From the NCBI RefSeq assembly GCF_024345575.1, contig NZ_JAGQBJ010000007.1, positions 62,001-126,000 on the forward strand: a stretch of 64,000 bases of DNA, read 5' to 3'. The notes under the pieces are model-generated. The model searched no databases, was not told the origin of the DNA, and saw nothing but the letters and a program-made list of their open reading frames with translations. Origin of the DNA: Cyanobium sp. Morenito 9A2 (lineage in GTDB: Bacteria; Cyanobacteriota; Cyanobacteriia; PCC-6307; Cyanobiaceae). The first letter of the stretch is position 1. The number at the start of each line of letters is the position of its first letter. The position numbers were made by a program, and so were the translations under genes. Shown piece by piece: positions 26,322 to 35,101 of the stretch.

Positions 26322-27203
26322 TCAGGTGAGTCCTCTCTCACCCGCCACCAGGAAGCGCAGCAACGACAAAAGGAGCACAATGACGAAGAGGGCCAGCCCC
26401 ACGGTGCAGGCATAGCTGATCTCCAGTTCGGAAAAGGCCTGGTCGTAGACGTAGTAGACGAGGGTGCGCGTGCCATCGGCGGGGCCGCCCTGGGTCATCA
26501 GGAACACCTCTTCGAACACCTTGGTGGCCGAAATAGCCGAAATCACCGCCACCAGGGTGATGTAGGGGCGCAGAAGCGGCAGGGTGATGTCCAGGTGCCT
26601 GCGCCAGCCCTCGCTGCCATCAAGGGAGGCCGCCTCATAGAGATCGGGGGAGATGCCCTGGAGGCCCGCCAGGAAGATGACCATGAAGTATCCCAGGCCC
26701 TTCCATAGGGTCACCACCATCACAGAAGGCAGGGCGAGGCGTGGATCGGTGAGGAAACCGATGGCCTCGAATCGTTCCCCCAGCAGGGCCAGGAGCCAGC
26801 CATTGAGCAGGCCGTTTTCGGCATAGAGCCAGCGAAAGGCAATCGCCGCCACCACGATCGACACCAGCACAGGTGTGTAGAAAGCACCCCGAAACAGGTG
26901 AATGCCCGGCAGCTGACGGTTCACCAGCACAGCCAGGGCAAGGGAGCCGACCACGATCGGTGGCACCACGCCTACCAGATAGAGAAAGGTGGTGCCGAGC
27001 ACCCGGTAGAACATCGGGTCGTGGGCCAGCCGCCGCAGGTTGGCCAGGCCAATGAACGTCAGGGGCTCACTGACATCGAGGCCGCTCTGGCTGAAGCTCA
27101 TCACCAGCGCCATCAGCGCCGGCACCAGCACCGAAAGGCCAATCAGCACGAGGGCCGGGGCCAGAAAACCCCAGGCGGTGAATGGGGCGCGGGCCGGAAC
27201 CAT
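26322..27203 (-). CDS. Sugar ABC transporter permease (UgpA/GgtC-like)
   Basis: 293 residues, about six membrane helices, with the inner-membrane EAA loop (LYEAASLDGSEGWRRHLDITLPLL) that contacts the ATPase. It is the MalF/UgpA type permease of carbohydrate importers; in cyanobacteria similar genes serve glucosylglycerol, trehalose or sucrose uptake. It is divergent from the binding-protein gene at 27244, with about 40 bases between. Neither the second permease nor the ATPase is in the window, so the operon is split. Confidence 0.85.
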   Translation of the reverse strand: MVPARAPFTAWGFLAPALVLIGLSVLVPALMALVMSFSQSGLDVSEPLTFIGLANLRRLAHDPMFYRVLGTTFLYLVGVVPPIVVGSLALAVLVNRQLPGIHLFRGAFYTPVLVSIVVAAIAFRWLYAENGLLNGWLLALLGERFEAIGFLTDPRLALPSVMVVTLWKGLGYFMVIFLAGLQGISPDLYEAASLDGSEGWRRHLDITLPLLRPYITLVAVISAISATKVFEEVFLMTQGGPADGTRTLVYYVYDQAFSELEISYACTVGLALFVIVLLLSLLRFLVAGERGLT

Positions 27204-27243
27204 GCTGAGAGTCGGCTGAAGGAAGGTTATCTACCCTTGCGGG

Positions 27244-28533
27244 GTGAGCCCCCTCCATCCGATCACGACCACCCGCCTCGCCGCTGCACTGCTCGCCCTG
27301 GCGGCGCCCCTTGCCCTCGTGGCAGCCTGCTCGGCTCCGAACAATCAAGCAACCCAAGAGCTGGCGGGCACGGTTTATCTGTACATCGGACTCAGTCCCG
27401 ACTACCTGGCGAACCAGACGCAGGATGAGCACATCCGCTCACTGCTGGGTCGATTCATCAAGGATTTCAGGCTGATTCACCCCAGGGTCGGGGTGCAGCT
27501 GCTCTTCTTCCCCGAAGAGGAGGTGCAGGGAGAGGTGACCCGCCGCAACCGCACCGGCCTCGGCCCGGATCTGATGCTGGTGAACGGCAGTTCCGCCATG
27601 GCCATGCACCTCGCAGGCCAGACCCGCACGGTGCCTGTGCCAGAAGCGATCAGTTTCCAGGTGGAACCGGCGATGCTCAACAGTTTCCGCAGCGGCAAGG
27701 GATTGACCGCCTTGCCGGTGTTCAGCCAGCCCCAGGTGGCCTGCTACGACCGCAAGCAGATCAAGGAGGCCCCGAAAACCCTGGAAGCGCTGTTGAAAGT
27801 GAGCGCCCAGGGGGCCCCGATCGGCTTGCCCCTGGAGCCCGTCGATCTCTACTGGACCGCCGGCGGCTTCGGGGCGACCGCGGCCCTGGCGCACCTGCTG
27901 CAACCCCAGGGCGCCTCAGCCCCGTGGCAGGAGTTGACACCCGCTGATCACGCCGGCCTACTGCGCTGGCTCAACTGGCTGGACCAGGCCGGCGGCCAGC
28001 AACGGGTGAACTTCTACGGCAGCACCGATGACTTGCTCAGTGGGCTGGAGAAGGGGGATCTGGCCTGGATCGCCTGCCGCAGTCGTCATCTGGTCCGCCT
28101 GCGTCGGGAGATGGGGTCCCGCCTCGGCGTGTCGCCCCTGCCGTCAGGACCCGAGGGAACCGCCAGCCCGATCGCCCGCCTGCGGGTTTGGGCGTTCGGG
28201 CGGGACTCCAGCCCGGAGCAGCGGCGCATCAGCCAGGCGCTGGCCGAATTCAGCGTCAACCCATTGGTGCAGCGGGCCGCCACGTTGAGCAGTGACGATG
28301 CCCTGCCGGTGAACCGCTTTGTGGACGTGCCCGTCACCAGCTCCCGGGTGCTGGCCGCCCTGCAGAAGGGCATGGCCCAGTCGGAGGCCTACAACCTCTT
28401 CAACGTGAACCTGCTGGAGGGAGATCCGCGCGAGAGCATTCTTCGCGACGTGCTCACCTCGATGATCTTCGGGGCCGCCGATGGTCCCCAGTCCAGCGCG
28501 ATCCTGATCCGCCGTCTCTCCCAGCGACCATGA
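27244..28533 (+). CDS. Extracellular solute-binding lipoprotein (sugar ABC transporter)
   Basis: 429 residues starting at GTG 27244. A signal peptide ends in a lipobox LVAAC, so the mature protein is a lipoprotein. The following fold (VRLIHPRVGVQLLFF-like first domain, LGPDLMLVN, LPLEPVDLYWTAGGFGA) is of the family-1 carbohydrate-binding type. It pairs with the divergent permease at 26322. The stop overlaps the MscS start as ATGA, which is an odd operon partner for a transporter gene. Confidence 0.78.
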   Translation: MSPLHPITTTRLAAALLALAAPLALVAACSAPNNQATQELAGTVYLYIGLSPDYLANQTQDEHIRSLLGRFIKDFRLIHPRVGVQLLFFPEEEVQGEVTRRNRTGLGPDLMLVNGSSAMAMHLAGQTRTVPVPEAISFQVEPAMLNSFRSGKGLTALPVFSQPQVACYDRKQIKEAPKTLEALLKVSAQGAPIGLPLEPVDLYWTAGGFGATAALAHLLQPQGASAPWQELTPADHAGLLRWLNWLDQAGGQQRVNFYGSTDDLLSGLEKGDLAWIACRSRHLVRLRREMGSRLGVSPLPSGPEGTASPIARLRVWAFGRDSSPEQRRISQALAEFSVNPLVQRAATLSSDDALPVNRFVDVPVTSSRVLAALQKGMAQSEAYNLFNVNLLEGDPRESILRDVLTSMIFGAADGPQSSAILIRRLSQRP

Positions 28534-29807
28534 ACCTGCTGCTGTACGAGATCGGTGGCTGGTTCGGCTACCTGCAACGCCCTTCGGTGGTGGTTCAGCT
28601 GCTGGGCTGGCTGGCCATCATGATCAGCCTGCACCTGGCCCTGCTGCCCCATTGGCGCCGTTCGCCGATCCGGTTCGAAGCGCTCAAGCTGGGGCTGATC
28701 CTCATGTGGAGCGCGCTGCTCGGGCTCCTGGGCCAGCCCTTTGCCCTGGCGCTGTTCTTCGCTGGTCTGCAGGGCCTCTGGATCCTGCTGGAGGCGTTTC
28801 GGGTGCTGTTGCTGCGGCACTGGGAGCCGCGGGTCGTGCAGAGCGTCTACACCCAGGTGATCAAGCCGGCCTTCTTCCTCGTCGCGGCCCTGGGACTGAT
28901 TCGGAGGCTCGACAACCTCAACGATCTGGCGGTGATCCCGCTGGGGATCTACTTCGGAACCGCGATCAACCTCGGCCAGCTGTTCACGGCTGCAGCCACG
29001 CTCTACCTGCTGGTGACCGCCTCGGGGCTCCCGGCGATCTGGCTGGCCTGGCTGCTGCAGCGCAGCCTCGGCATCAGTCAGAGCGGCCGGCGGGCCCTTG
29101 AGCTGATGATCCGCTACATGTTGGTGGGAATCGGCATCCTGCTGGTGATCGATCACCTCGGGATCAAGGGCAATGCGATCCTGGCGATCGCCGGGGGCCT
29201 CTCTGTGGGCCTGGGATTCGGCATCAAGGAGGTGTTCTCCAACTTCGTCAGCGGCCTCTGGTTGCTGGTGGAGGGGTCGGTGCGCCCCGGGGAGGTGCTG
29301 TTCATCGATGGAGACCCCTGCGAGGTGCGCAGCCTCGGCCTGCGGGCCGCGGTGCTCTGGCGCGACCGGGACAATGCCGAACTGGTGATCCCCAACCAGA
29401 CCTTCTTCACGAACACCACCACCACCTACACCGGCAGCGACAGCCTGCGGCGCAGCCAGGTGCTGGTATCGGCCGCCTACCGGCACGACCCGGAGGCGGT
29501 GGTGGAGCTGCTCGAGGCCACCGCCTCCGGTTGCACCCGGGTGTTGGCCGAGCCGGCGCCCAAGGCCCTGCTCCTGGGCTATGGCGATTCGGCGGTCAAT
29601 TACGCCGTGCGCTTCTGGATCGCCAACCCGATGGACAACATCGGCATCTGCAGCGACGTGGCCCAGGCGATCTGGCACGCCTTCAAGGCAAAGAACATCG
29701 AGATTCCCTTTCCGCAGCTGGAGCTGCGAGCGAAGCCCTCCCCTGGGGCGCGGCCGGGGCCAGAGCAGACTGGGGCCAGGCCCCCGAGCAAGCCCACGCA
29801 TCCGTGA
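28530..29807 (+). CDS. MscS family mechanosensitive channel
   Basis: 425 residues. Several N-terminal helices precede the conserved MscS core: a pore helix region ([24 protein letters not shown]), the beta domain ([41 protein letters not shown]) and the C-terminal domain ending with FPQLELRAK. Such channels open under membrane tension to release solutes after osmotic downshock. The gene overlaps the solute-binding protein (ATGA) and aroB (GTGA), giving a mixed transcription unit. Confidence 0.88.
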   Translation: MNLLLYEIGGWFGYLQRPSVVVQLLGWLAIMISLHLALLPHWRRSPIRFEALKLGLILMWSALLGLLGQPFALALFFAGLQGLWILLEAFRVLLLRHWEPRVVQSVYTQVIKPAFFLVAALGLIRRLDNLNDLAVIPLGIYFGTAINLGQLFTAAATLYLLVTASGLPAIWLAWLLQRSLGISQSGRRALELMIRYMLVGIGILLVIDHLGIKGNAILAIAGGLSVGLGFGIKEVFSNFVSGLWLLVEGSVRPGEVLFIDGDPCEVRSLGLRAAVLWRDRDNAELVIPNQTFFTNTTTTYTGSDSLRRSQVLVSAAYRHDPEAVVELLEATASGCTRVLAEPAPKALLLGYGDSAVNYAVRFWIANPMDNIGICSDVAQAIWHAFKAKNIEIPFPQLELRAKPSPGARPGPEQTGARPPSKPTHP

Positions 29808-30922
29808 CCCGCACCGTCCCCGCCCCCCTGCGCACGATTCCAGTCGAGCTGGAGGCCCATCCCTATCCCATCCACCTCGCAGACGGTGGGCTCGAACAGC
29901 TGGGGGTGTTGATGGGGCAGGCGGGCCTGGGGGCGGGCACCAAGGTGCTGCTGGTGAGCAACCCGCTGGTGGAGGGCTTCTACGGCCACCAGGTGCGCGC
30001 CAGCCTGCAGGGGGCAGGCTTCGTGGTGAGCACCACGGTGGTGGAGGCCGGCGAAGAGCAGAAGACCCCCGCCACCCTGGGGCTGATTCATGACGGGGCC
30101 TTCGCCGCCCGGCTGGAGCGCGGCTCAGCGATCGTCGCCCTCGGTGGGGGCGTGGTGGGCGACATGGCCGGCTTTGCCGCCGCCACCTGGCTGCGCGGCA
30201 TTGCCGTGGTGCAGGTGCCCACCACCCTCCTGGCGATGGTGGATGCGGCGATCGGCGGCAAGACCGGCGTGAACCACCCGGGCGGCAAGAACCTGATCGG
30301 GGCCTTCCACCAGCCGAAGCTGGTGCTGATCGACCCCGGCACCCTCGCCACCCTGCCGGAACGGGAGTTCCGGGCCGGCATGGCGGAGGTGATCAAGTAT
30401 GGCGTGATCGGCGATCCCGATCTGTTTGCTGAACTGGAGGGCGCCGCCGATCTCTCGCGGCTAGACGGGCTGGATCCGGCTCTGTTGCAGGGGCTTCTTG
30501 AGCGCTCCGCCGCCGCTAAAGCCCGGGTGGTGGCGGCCGATGAACGGGAAGGGGGCCTGCGGGCGATCCTCAACTACGGCCACACCCTCGGCCATGCGGT
30601 CGAAAACCTGAGCGGCTACGGCACCTTCCTGCACGGGGAGGCGGTGGGGCTGGGGATGCTGGCGGCCGGCGCCATCGCCGTCGCCTCGGGCCTCTGGAGC
30701 GTCGAGGACCAGCAGCGCCAGCGGGCCCTGATCGCCAAGGCGGGGCTGCCCCTGTGCCTGCCGTCTCTTGATCCAGCAGCCGTGCTCAGCAGCCTGCAGA
30801 GCGACAAGAAGGTGCGCGATGGACGCGTGCGCTTCGTGCTCCCCACGGCGATCGGCCACGTGGAGATCCGCGACGACGTGGAGCCCTCCCTGATCCGCCA
30901 GGTGCTCGCCGAGCTCAGCTGA
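29804..30922 (+). CDS. aroB: 3-dehydroquinate synthase
   Basis: 372 residues, second step of the shikimate pathway, converting DAHP to 3-dehydroquinate with NAD and a divalent metal. Motifs: [66 protein letters not shown] and the C-terminal [14 protein letters not shown]. The GTG at 29804 overlaps the MscS stop (GTGA); the frame continues upstream inside mscS and is not used. Confidence 0.94.
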   Translation: MTRTVPAPLRTIPVELEAHPYPIHLADGGLEQLGVLMGQAGLGAGTKVLLVSNPLVEGFYGHQVRASLQGAGFVVSTTVVEAGEEQKTPATLGLIHDGAFAARLERGSAIVALGGGVVGDMAGFAAATWLRGIAVVQVPTTLLAMVDAAIGGKTGVNHPGGKNLIGAFHQPKLVLIDPGTLATLPEREFRAGMAEVIKYGVIGDPDLFAELEGAADLSRLDGLDPALLQGLLERSAAAKARVVAADEREGGLRAILNYGHTLGHAVENLSGYGTFLHGEAVGLGMLAAGAIAVASGLWSVEDQQRQRALIAKAGLPLCLPSLDPAAVLSSLQSDKKVRDGRVRFVLPTAIGHVEIRDDVEPSLIRQVLAELS

Positions 30923-31010
30923 GCGACCGTTCGCGGCACCTCTCCTCCCACGGGCTGGCGACGAACCCCGGGTCCGTCAGGATGGGGGGCATCCTGGCCG
31001 GGGAACGGTG

Positions 31011-31667
31011 ATGGGACGCCCGCAGACGCCGCACATCCTTGGCCCGGGGCTGGTTGCAGTGCTGATTCTTCTGAGCGCCAGCGCCTGTGGGTCGACGCCA
31101 CCGGGAGTGAACGCGGGTCCCGCCCTGTCCCCTCCGGCAGCGATGCCGCCTGCCGCTTCCCTCGAGCCGACCAACCAGCTGGAGCCGTTTGCGATTCGCT
31201 CCCCGCTGCAGTTCAGCCCTCCCGAAGCCTTCCTGGCCGCCGGGGAACGGGTGATCGGGAGCTTCTCCAGCCCGGTGAACAGCGCCGAGCCCGACCGTGA
31301 CTTCTTCACGGCGCCGGAGTTCGATCGGGGTGAGAACAGCGGCCGGCTCTTCGCGGTGGAATTCACCCTGGGCCCGGCGGGCGAGAATCCGGCCCGCTGG
31401 CGCTATCAGACCTACATCACCTGGGAGCCGCTGAACGACGGGCAAGGTCGGGCCCAACTCCTGCGCTCGCGGCCAGGGCTTCGCGCCGTGGAGGTCACCG
31501 TCGATGGCCAGGAGCTGGTGGTGCATCACGAGCCGTTGGAGGGCACCGATCCGAAGGCGGCGGTGGATCGCTATCGCTGGCAGGGCGATGCTTTTGGGAA
31601 GGGAGCCTTCTTGATCGTGGAGACGCCTCGGCCGGCGTCAGCCCAGGAGGAACGGCCGCGACCCTGA
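31011..31667 (+). CDS. Lipoprotein of unknown function
   Basis: About 218 residues. The hydrophobic signal ends in a lipobox LLSASAC. Then comes a low-complexity Pro/Ala segment and a domain with FAIRSPLQFSPPEAFLAAGERVIGSF and YQTYITWEPLNDG. I do not recognise a family. It is preceded by aroB and followed by the convergent MidA-type gene. Confidence 0.6.
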   Translation: MGRPQTPHILGPGLVAVLILLSASACGSTPPGVNAGPALSPPAAMPPAASLEPTNQLEPFAIRSPLQFSPPEAFLAAGERVIGSFSSPVNSAEPDRDFFTAPEFDRGENSGRLFAVEFTLGPAGENPARWRYQTYITWEPLNDGQGRAQLLRSRPGLRAVEVTVDGQELVVHHEPLEGTDPKAAVDRYRWQGDAFGKGAFLIVETPRPASAQEERPRP

Positions 31668-31697
31668 GGCCGGAGCGATCCTTTCTGGCGGCGGGGC

Positions 31698-32822
31698 TCA
31701 AGGCAGGGGCGGCTCGCGCAGGAACAATGGTGGGCATGGGTGCCTGACGTCCCCGGCGGGCAGCCCCCGGCCGTAGACCAGCCAGCGGAAATCACCCAGG
31801 GCGGCGGGATCCACCAGGCGCAGCAGCGCCTCCCGCCGCTGCAACCGCTCACCCAACCCCGCACCTGTCGATTCAGCGGAGAGGGCATGGAGGGCCTGGG
31901 CCAACCCGAGAGCCAGCAGCGCCTCCCCCTGGCGGCACTGGCCCAGGGGATGCCAGCCCGTGAGCAGCGCCGCGCGATCGAGGCTGTCGGTGCAGAGGTG
32001 GGCCGTCAGATCCCAGTGGCCGGGATCCAGGAGCGGATCGGCGCTGGCCCGTTGGCCCCGGTAGGCCATCAAGGTGCCGCTGGCACGGGCGGGGGCGTAG
32101 TAACGCCAGGCTTCAAGCGCATAGTCGATCACCAGAAGCCAGCCGCTGGCCAGGGCGGAGCCACAGGCGCTGAGCCAAGGCCCCAGGCCACTGTGCAGTT
32201 CACTGCACCAGCCCTCGGGACGCGCCTCGCCCGGCTGTTCCAGGCCCAGATCCACCAAGGTCTCCAGCTCAGCTGGGCTGAGCTGTTCCGCCGCCACCAG
32301 CTCCACTGTGGTGTCCCGCAGCTGCACACGCTGGCGACACCACTGGCCCCGGTGATGCTCGAAGCGCTCCACCGCCAGGGCATCGAGCACCTCGTGGGCC
32401 AGAACCACGCCGTGCACCGGTTCCACCGCCAACTGCTCGAACGAGGTCCAGCGCACGGGGAGCGGGCAGGAGGCCAGCTGCTGGTGTTGACGCTCCGCCA
32501 TGCCGCCGTTGGGCTCCACCAGCACCAACTCCAGGCGCGCCGCCAGGGCCGGCCATCGCAGGTGGATCTGCTGGGCCAGATCAAGAGCCAGCTGGCCCTC
32601 GCCCGGGCCAGCCTCCACCAAGCTGATGGGGCCCTGGGGACTGCAATCGGCCCAGGACTCCAACCATTCGACCAGCTGGGGGGCGAGCAGCTCAGCGAAG
32701 GCTGGACCCAGGGAAGGGGCAGTGGCAAAGTCACCGCAGGGGCCGATCCGCAGCCGCCCGGCGCCGTAGGCCCCGTGCTCCGGATCATGGAGCGCCCAGT
32801 CCATGTAGGTGCTGAAGGGCAC
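31698..32822 (-). CDS. SAM-dependent methyltransferase, MidA/NDUFAF7 family
   Basis: 374 residues with VPFSTYMDWALHDPEHGAYG at the N-terminus and the AdoMet motif ISLVEAGPGEGQLALDLAQ. In mitochondria the family (NDUFAF7) methylates an arginine of a complex I subunit, so a link to the cyanobacterial NDH-1 complex is possible but not shown. The first in-frame start is the GTG at 32822. The frame is open and protein-like further upstream (ERVPPEASVPDWLGQRLVAA), and family members usually have about 25 more residues, so an unusual start there is possible. Confidence 0.8.
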   Translation of the reverse strand: MPFSTYMDWALHDPEHGAYGAGRLRIGPCGDFATAPSLGPAFAELLAPQLVEWLESWADCSPQGPISLVEAGPGEGQLALDLAQQIHLRWPALAARLELVLVEPNGGMAERQHQQLASCPLPVRWTSFEQLAVEPVHGVVLAHEVLDALAVERFEHHRGQWCRQRVQLRDTTVELVAAEQLSPAELETLVDLGLEQPGEARPEGWCSELHSGLGPWLSACGSALASGWLLVIDYALEAWRYYAPARASGTLMAYRGQRASADPLLDPGHWDLTAHLCTDSLDRAALLTGWHPLGQCRQGEALLALGLAQALHALSAESTGAGLGERLQRREALLRLVDPAALGDFRWLVYGRGLPAGDVRHPCPPLFLREPPLP

Positions 32823-32911
32823 CGGCCCGCCGGCGGCGACCAGGCGCTGGCCCAGCCAGTCCGGGACGGAAGCCTCGGGGGGGACGCGCTCAGGCAGGGG
32901 GGTCGGAGAGA

Positions 32912-33793
32912 ATGCAGGATCATCGCAGCAGGCGCATGGGCCGATCCGTCCGAACCCGCCAGTCCTGGGGAACGCGCCTCCTGACCCGGTTGGTGCCGAG
33001 CGTGCTGGTCCCGGCCCTCTTCAGCCTGGCCCTGGTGCTGCTCGCACCGGCTCTCACGCCGGCCGCCCTGGCGGCCGACAACCCCCAGCTGCTGCCCGAT
33101 CACCCCACGCCGGTGATCGACCTGGCCCGGGCCCTGAGTGAGGCCCAGCGCGCCAACCTCGAACAGCAACTGAGCGCCTTTGAGCAATCCAGCGGTTGGA
33201 AACTGCGCGTGCTCACCCAGTACGAGCGGACCCCAGGGCTGGCGGTCAAAGACTTCTGGAACCTCGATGAGCGCAGCCTGCTGCTGGTGGCCGATCCCCG
33301 CGGCGGCAACCTGCTCAACTTCAACGTCGGTGATGCCCTGTTCGCCCTGATGCCACGGACCTTCTGGGTGGAACTCCAGACCCGCTTCGGCAACCAGTAC
33401 TACGTGCGCGACCACGGCGAGGACGGCGCGATCGAGGATGCCCTGACCGCCGTGGAAACCTGCCTTGAACGCGGCGGTTGCCAGGTGGTGCCGGGCCTGC
33501 CCCGGGAGCAGTGGATCCTCACCTTCTGCACATCGGCTCTCGGTGGCGTGGTGGCGGGTTTCGCCGCCTTCCCCCGCAAGAGCGGGGAATGGATCGCCTG
33601 GGCCTGGGTCCTGCTGCTCGCGCCCCTCTGGGGGATTTTGTTCGTCGCCCTGGGGCTCGGTCCTGTGGTCACCCGCACCAGCGAAGTTTTGCCGGTGCTG
33701 CGCAACGTCCTGGGGTTCGCGGTGGCGGCGGTGGCGTCTTATTTCATCGCCCAGCGCACCGTCGGCGACAGCAGGCTCAGTGAAAACCCCTAG
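32912..33793 (+). CDS. TPM domain protein, Psb32-like
   Basis: 293 residues. A signal peptide (cleavage near ALAADNPQLL) is followed by a TPM domain (ARALSEAQRANLEQQLSAFEQSSGWKLRVLTQY and RSLLLVADPRGGNLLNF), then a tail with at least two membrane helices. This is the layout of Psb32, a photosystem II-associated lumenal protein that protects against photodamage. Start 32912 has a GGAGA ahead; 32936 is the alternative. The stop lies inside a terminator hairpin. Confidence 0.8.
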   Translation: MQDHRSRRMGRSVRTRQSWGTRLLTRLVPSVLVPALFSLALVLLAPALTPAALAADNPQLLPDHPTPVIDLARALSEAQRANLEQQLSAFEQSSGWKLRVLTQYERTPGLAVKDFWNLDERSLLLVADPRGGNLLNFNVGDALFALMPRTFWVELQTRFGNQYYVRDHGEDGAIEDALTAVETCLERGGCQVVPGLPREQWILTFCTSALGGVVAGFAAFPRKSGEWIAWAWVLLLAPLWGILFVALGLGPVVTRTSEVLPVLRNVLGFAVAAVASYFIAQRTVGDSRLSENP

Positions 33794-33809
33794 GATTTTC
33801 TCCTAGGGG
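33787..33809. terminator. Perfect CCTAGG hairpin over the stop of the Psb32-like gene
   Basis: Arms CCCCTAGGA (33787-33795) and TCCTAGGGG (33801-33809) pair perfectly around TTTTC. The left arm includes the TAG stop at 33791-33793. It lies between convergent genes (Psb32-like and the endolysin-like gene), so it can terminate both. A third CCTAGG is found near 33865, outside the hairpin. Confidence 0.6.
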
Positions 33810-33885
33810 CTTCAGTGCCGCCCGTGGTTAGACGCCGGACACTGAACCATCAACGACCAACAGCCCTAGGAGGGATAGAACGCCA

Positions 33886-34680
33886 TCAGCGACCAGCTCG
33901 GGAGTTGGCGACGTTCTCCAACAGGCACTCCAGCTGATTCGGGGTGCAGACACGGCTTGGGGTCACACTGGCCAGGGGCTCAGAGGGTGCCGCAAGCTGG
34001 CCGCGCAATTGGGCCAGGTTCCACTCATAGAACGTCTTGAGTGCAGTGAAGCGCTTCACGGGCTGGCCGTAGAAGCTGCCTCCGCGAAGGGTGGGGAAAG
34101 AGGCCCATTCGGGCGCCAGACGGGCGACGAGGTTGGGTGTCAGCTGGCCCTGATCGGCGAGCTCAAGGGCACCGCGGCGGTGGATCAGCAACAGGGCCGC
34201 CTGATCTTGGGCAAAGGGTCCGAAACCGGGGAGACCGAGCGCTCGGCTGGCCATGGCCCAGGTGAAGGGCATGAACTGGTAAGCCCCAGCGGCGGCACTG
34301 GCGTAGCGGGAGCGGCGGATGACGCGGTCCGGGTGGCGCTCGAGGGAGTCCATCAGCCCACCGCCGAACATCACTCGGTAGCCGATGTCTTCACCGTTGG
34401 CCCAAGTGCCTTCGGCATAGCGGATCGTGTTAAGCAGGGCCCGGCGTTCCGGGGTCATCGCAAACACCCGTGGCATGGCCGTTGGCACTGAAGCCGACCC
34501 CAGGAGCTGGGCCCCACCGCTGTCGCCGACGGTTGCCTGGGCGGAGGGAGCCAAGGGAAGAGTGGCAAGGCACATGGAAGCACCGACCAGAAACTGGCGG
34601 ACACGGGAGCGACGGACCGTGCGTGTGGAACCTTCAGACGAGGATGTGGATCGCTGCATACCGGCGGATTCGAAGGACAT
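33886..34680 (-). CDS. Lambda-endolysin-like lysozyme (GH104), secreted
   Basis: About 264 residues from MSFESAGMQ. A signal peptide ends near PSAQA; the domain after that has LLNTIRYAEGTW, IGYRVMFGG and SAAAGAYQFMPFTW, closely following the lambda R endolysin/GH104 pattern with a glutamate in the AEGT position. It would cleave peptidoglycan outside the cytoplasmic membrane. No holin, spanin or phage gene is near, so it looks like a chromosomal cell-wall enzyme. Alternative starts are 34689 and 34659. A hairpin lies in its upstream region. Confidence 0.8.
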   Translation of the reverse strand: MSFESAGMQRSTSSSEGSTRTVRRSRVRQFLVGASMCLATLPLAPSAQATVGDSGGAQLLGSASVPTAMPRVFAMTPERRALLNTIRYAEGTWANGEDIGYRVMFGGGLMDSLERHPDRVIRRSRYASAAAGAYQFMPFTWAMASRALGLPGFGPFAQDQAALLLIHRRGALELADQGQLTPNLVARLAPEWASFPTLRGGSFYGQPVKRFTALKTFYEWNLAQLRGQLAAPSEPLASVTPSRVCTPNQLECLLENVANSRAGR

Positions 34681-34706
34681 TGCGGCCATGCCAAGGACCT
34701 GTTCCG

Positions 34707-34740
34707 TCCACCTCAGGGCATGGGATCGCCCTGAGGTGGA
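34707..34740. promoter_or_regulatory. Perfect 13-bp inverted repeat upstream of the endolysin-like gene
   Basis: Arms 34707-34719 and 34728-34740 match with no mismatch around the 8-base loop ATGGGATC. It lies 27 bases before the chosen start (minus strand), so it would sit in the 5-prime leader. A regulatory hairpin or a protein-binding operator are both possible; the sequence does not decide. Confidence 0.5.
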
Positions 34741-35101
34741 TGTGGAGCGGTAAGGAATGGGAGAACGAGCTGAATGAGCGGATGACTCAGCTGATCTGGT
34801 TTGCTTGGCGAGAAGTTGAGAGTGACGGTGGAGAAGACAGAAGCTGAATGCGAAGAAAGGGATAGCGGGTTCGCAGTGGAAAGCCCGATTTCGGAATTCG
34901 CGAATCAATACAACTGAATTCGTCGCCGGTAATTTGTCAAACGTTCGCCGTCAAAGAGTTCTTGATAGTGACAGTCACACAACCGTCCACTTGTTATCAC
35001 GACTACACCAGCGGTTTCAGATCAACCAGTACCACTTGATTTCCATTCAATTCAGTTCAGAAATCGCGTTCAACGATTCACTTAACCATCGGCACTGCTG
35101 A
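34741..35101. other. Gap upstream of the endolysin-like gene, AT-rich from about 34910
   Basis: No coding frame is convincing here; the open frame continuing upstream of the lysozyme lacks family similarity. The stretch from about 34910 to 35100 is clearly richer in A/T than its surroundings. A TTGACA-like hexamer on the minus strand (34935-34940) is a possible promoter element, but I could not place a well-spaced -10. Confidence 0.4.

Noticed and set aside
33886-34680. Prophage lysis cassette
   Set aside because: Only an endolysin-like domain with its own signal peptide is present; no holin, spanin, integrase or structural gene lies within reach.
34909-35101. A promoter with clear -35 and -10 for the endolysin-like gene
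   Set aside because: A TTGACA-like hexamer is present, but the best -10 candidate is 21 bases away, too far for a normal promoter.
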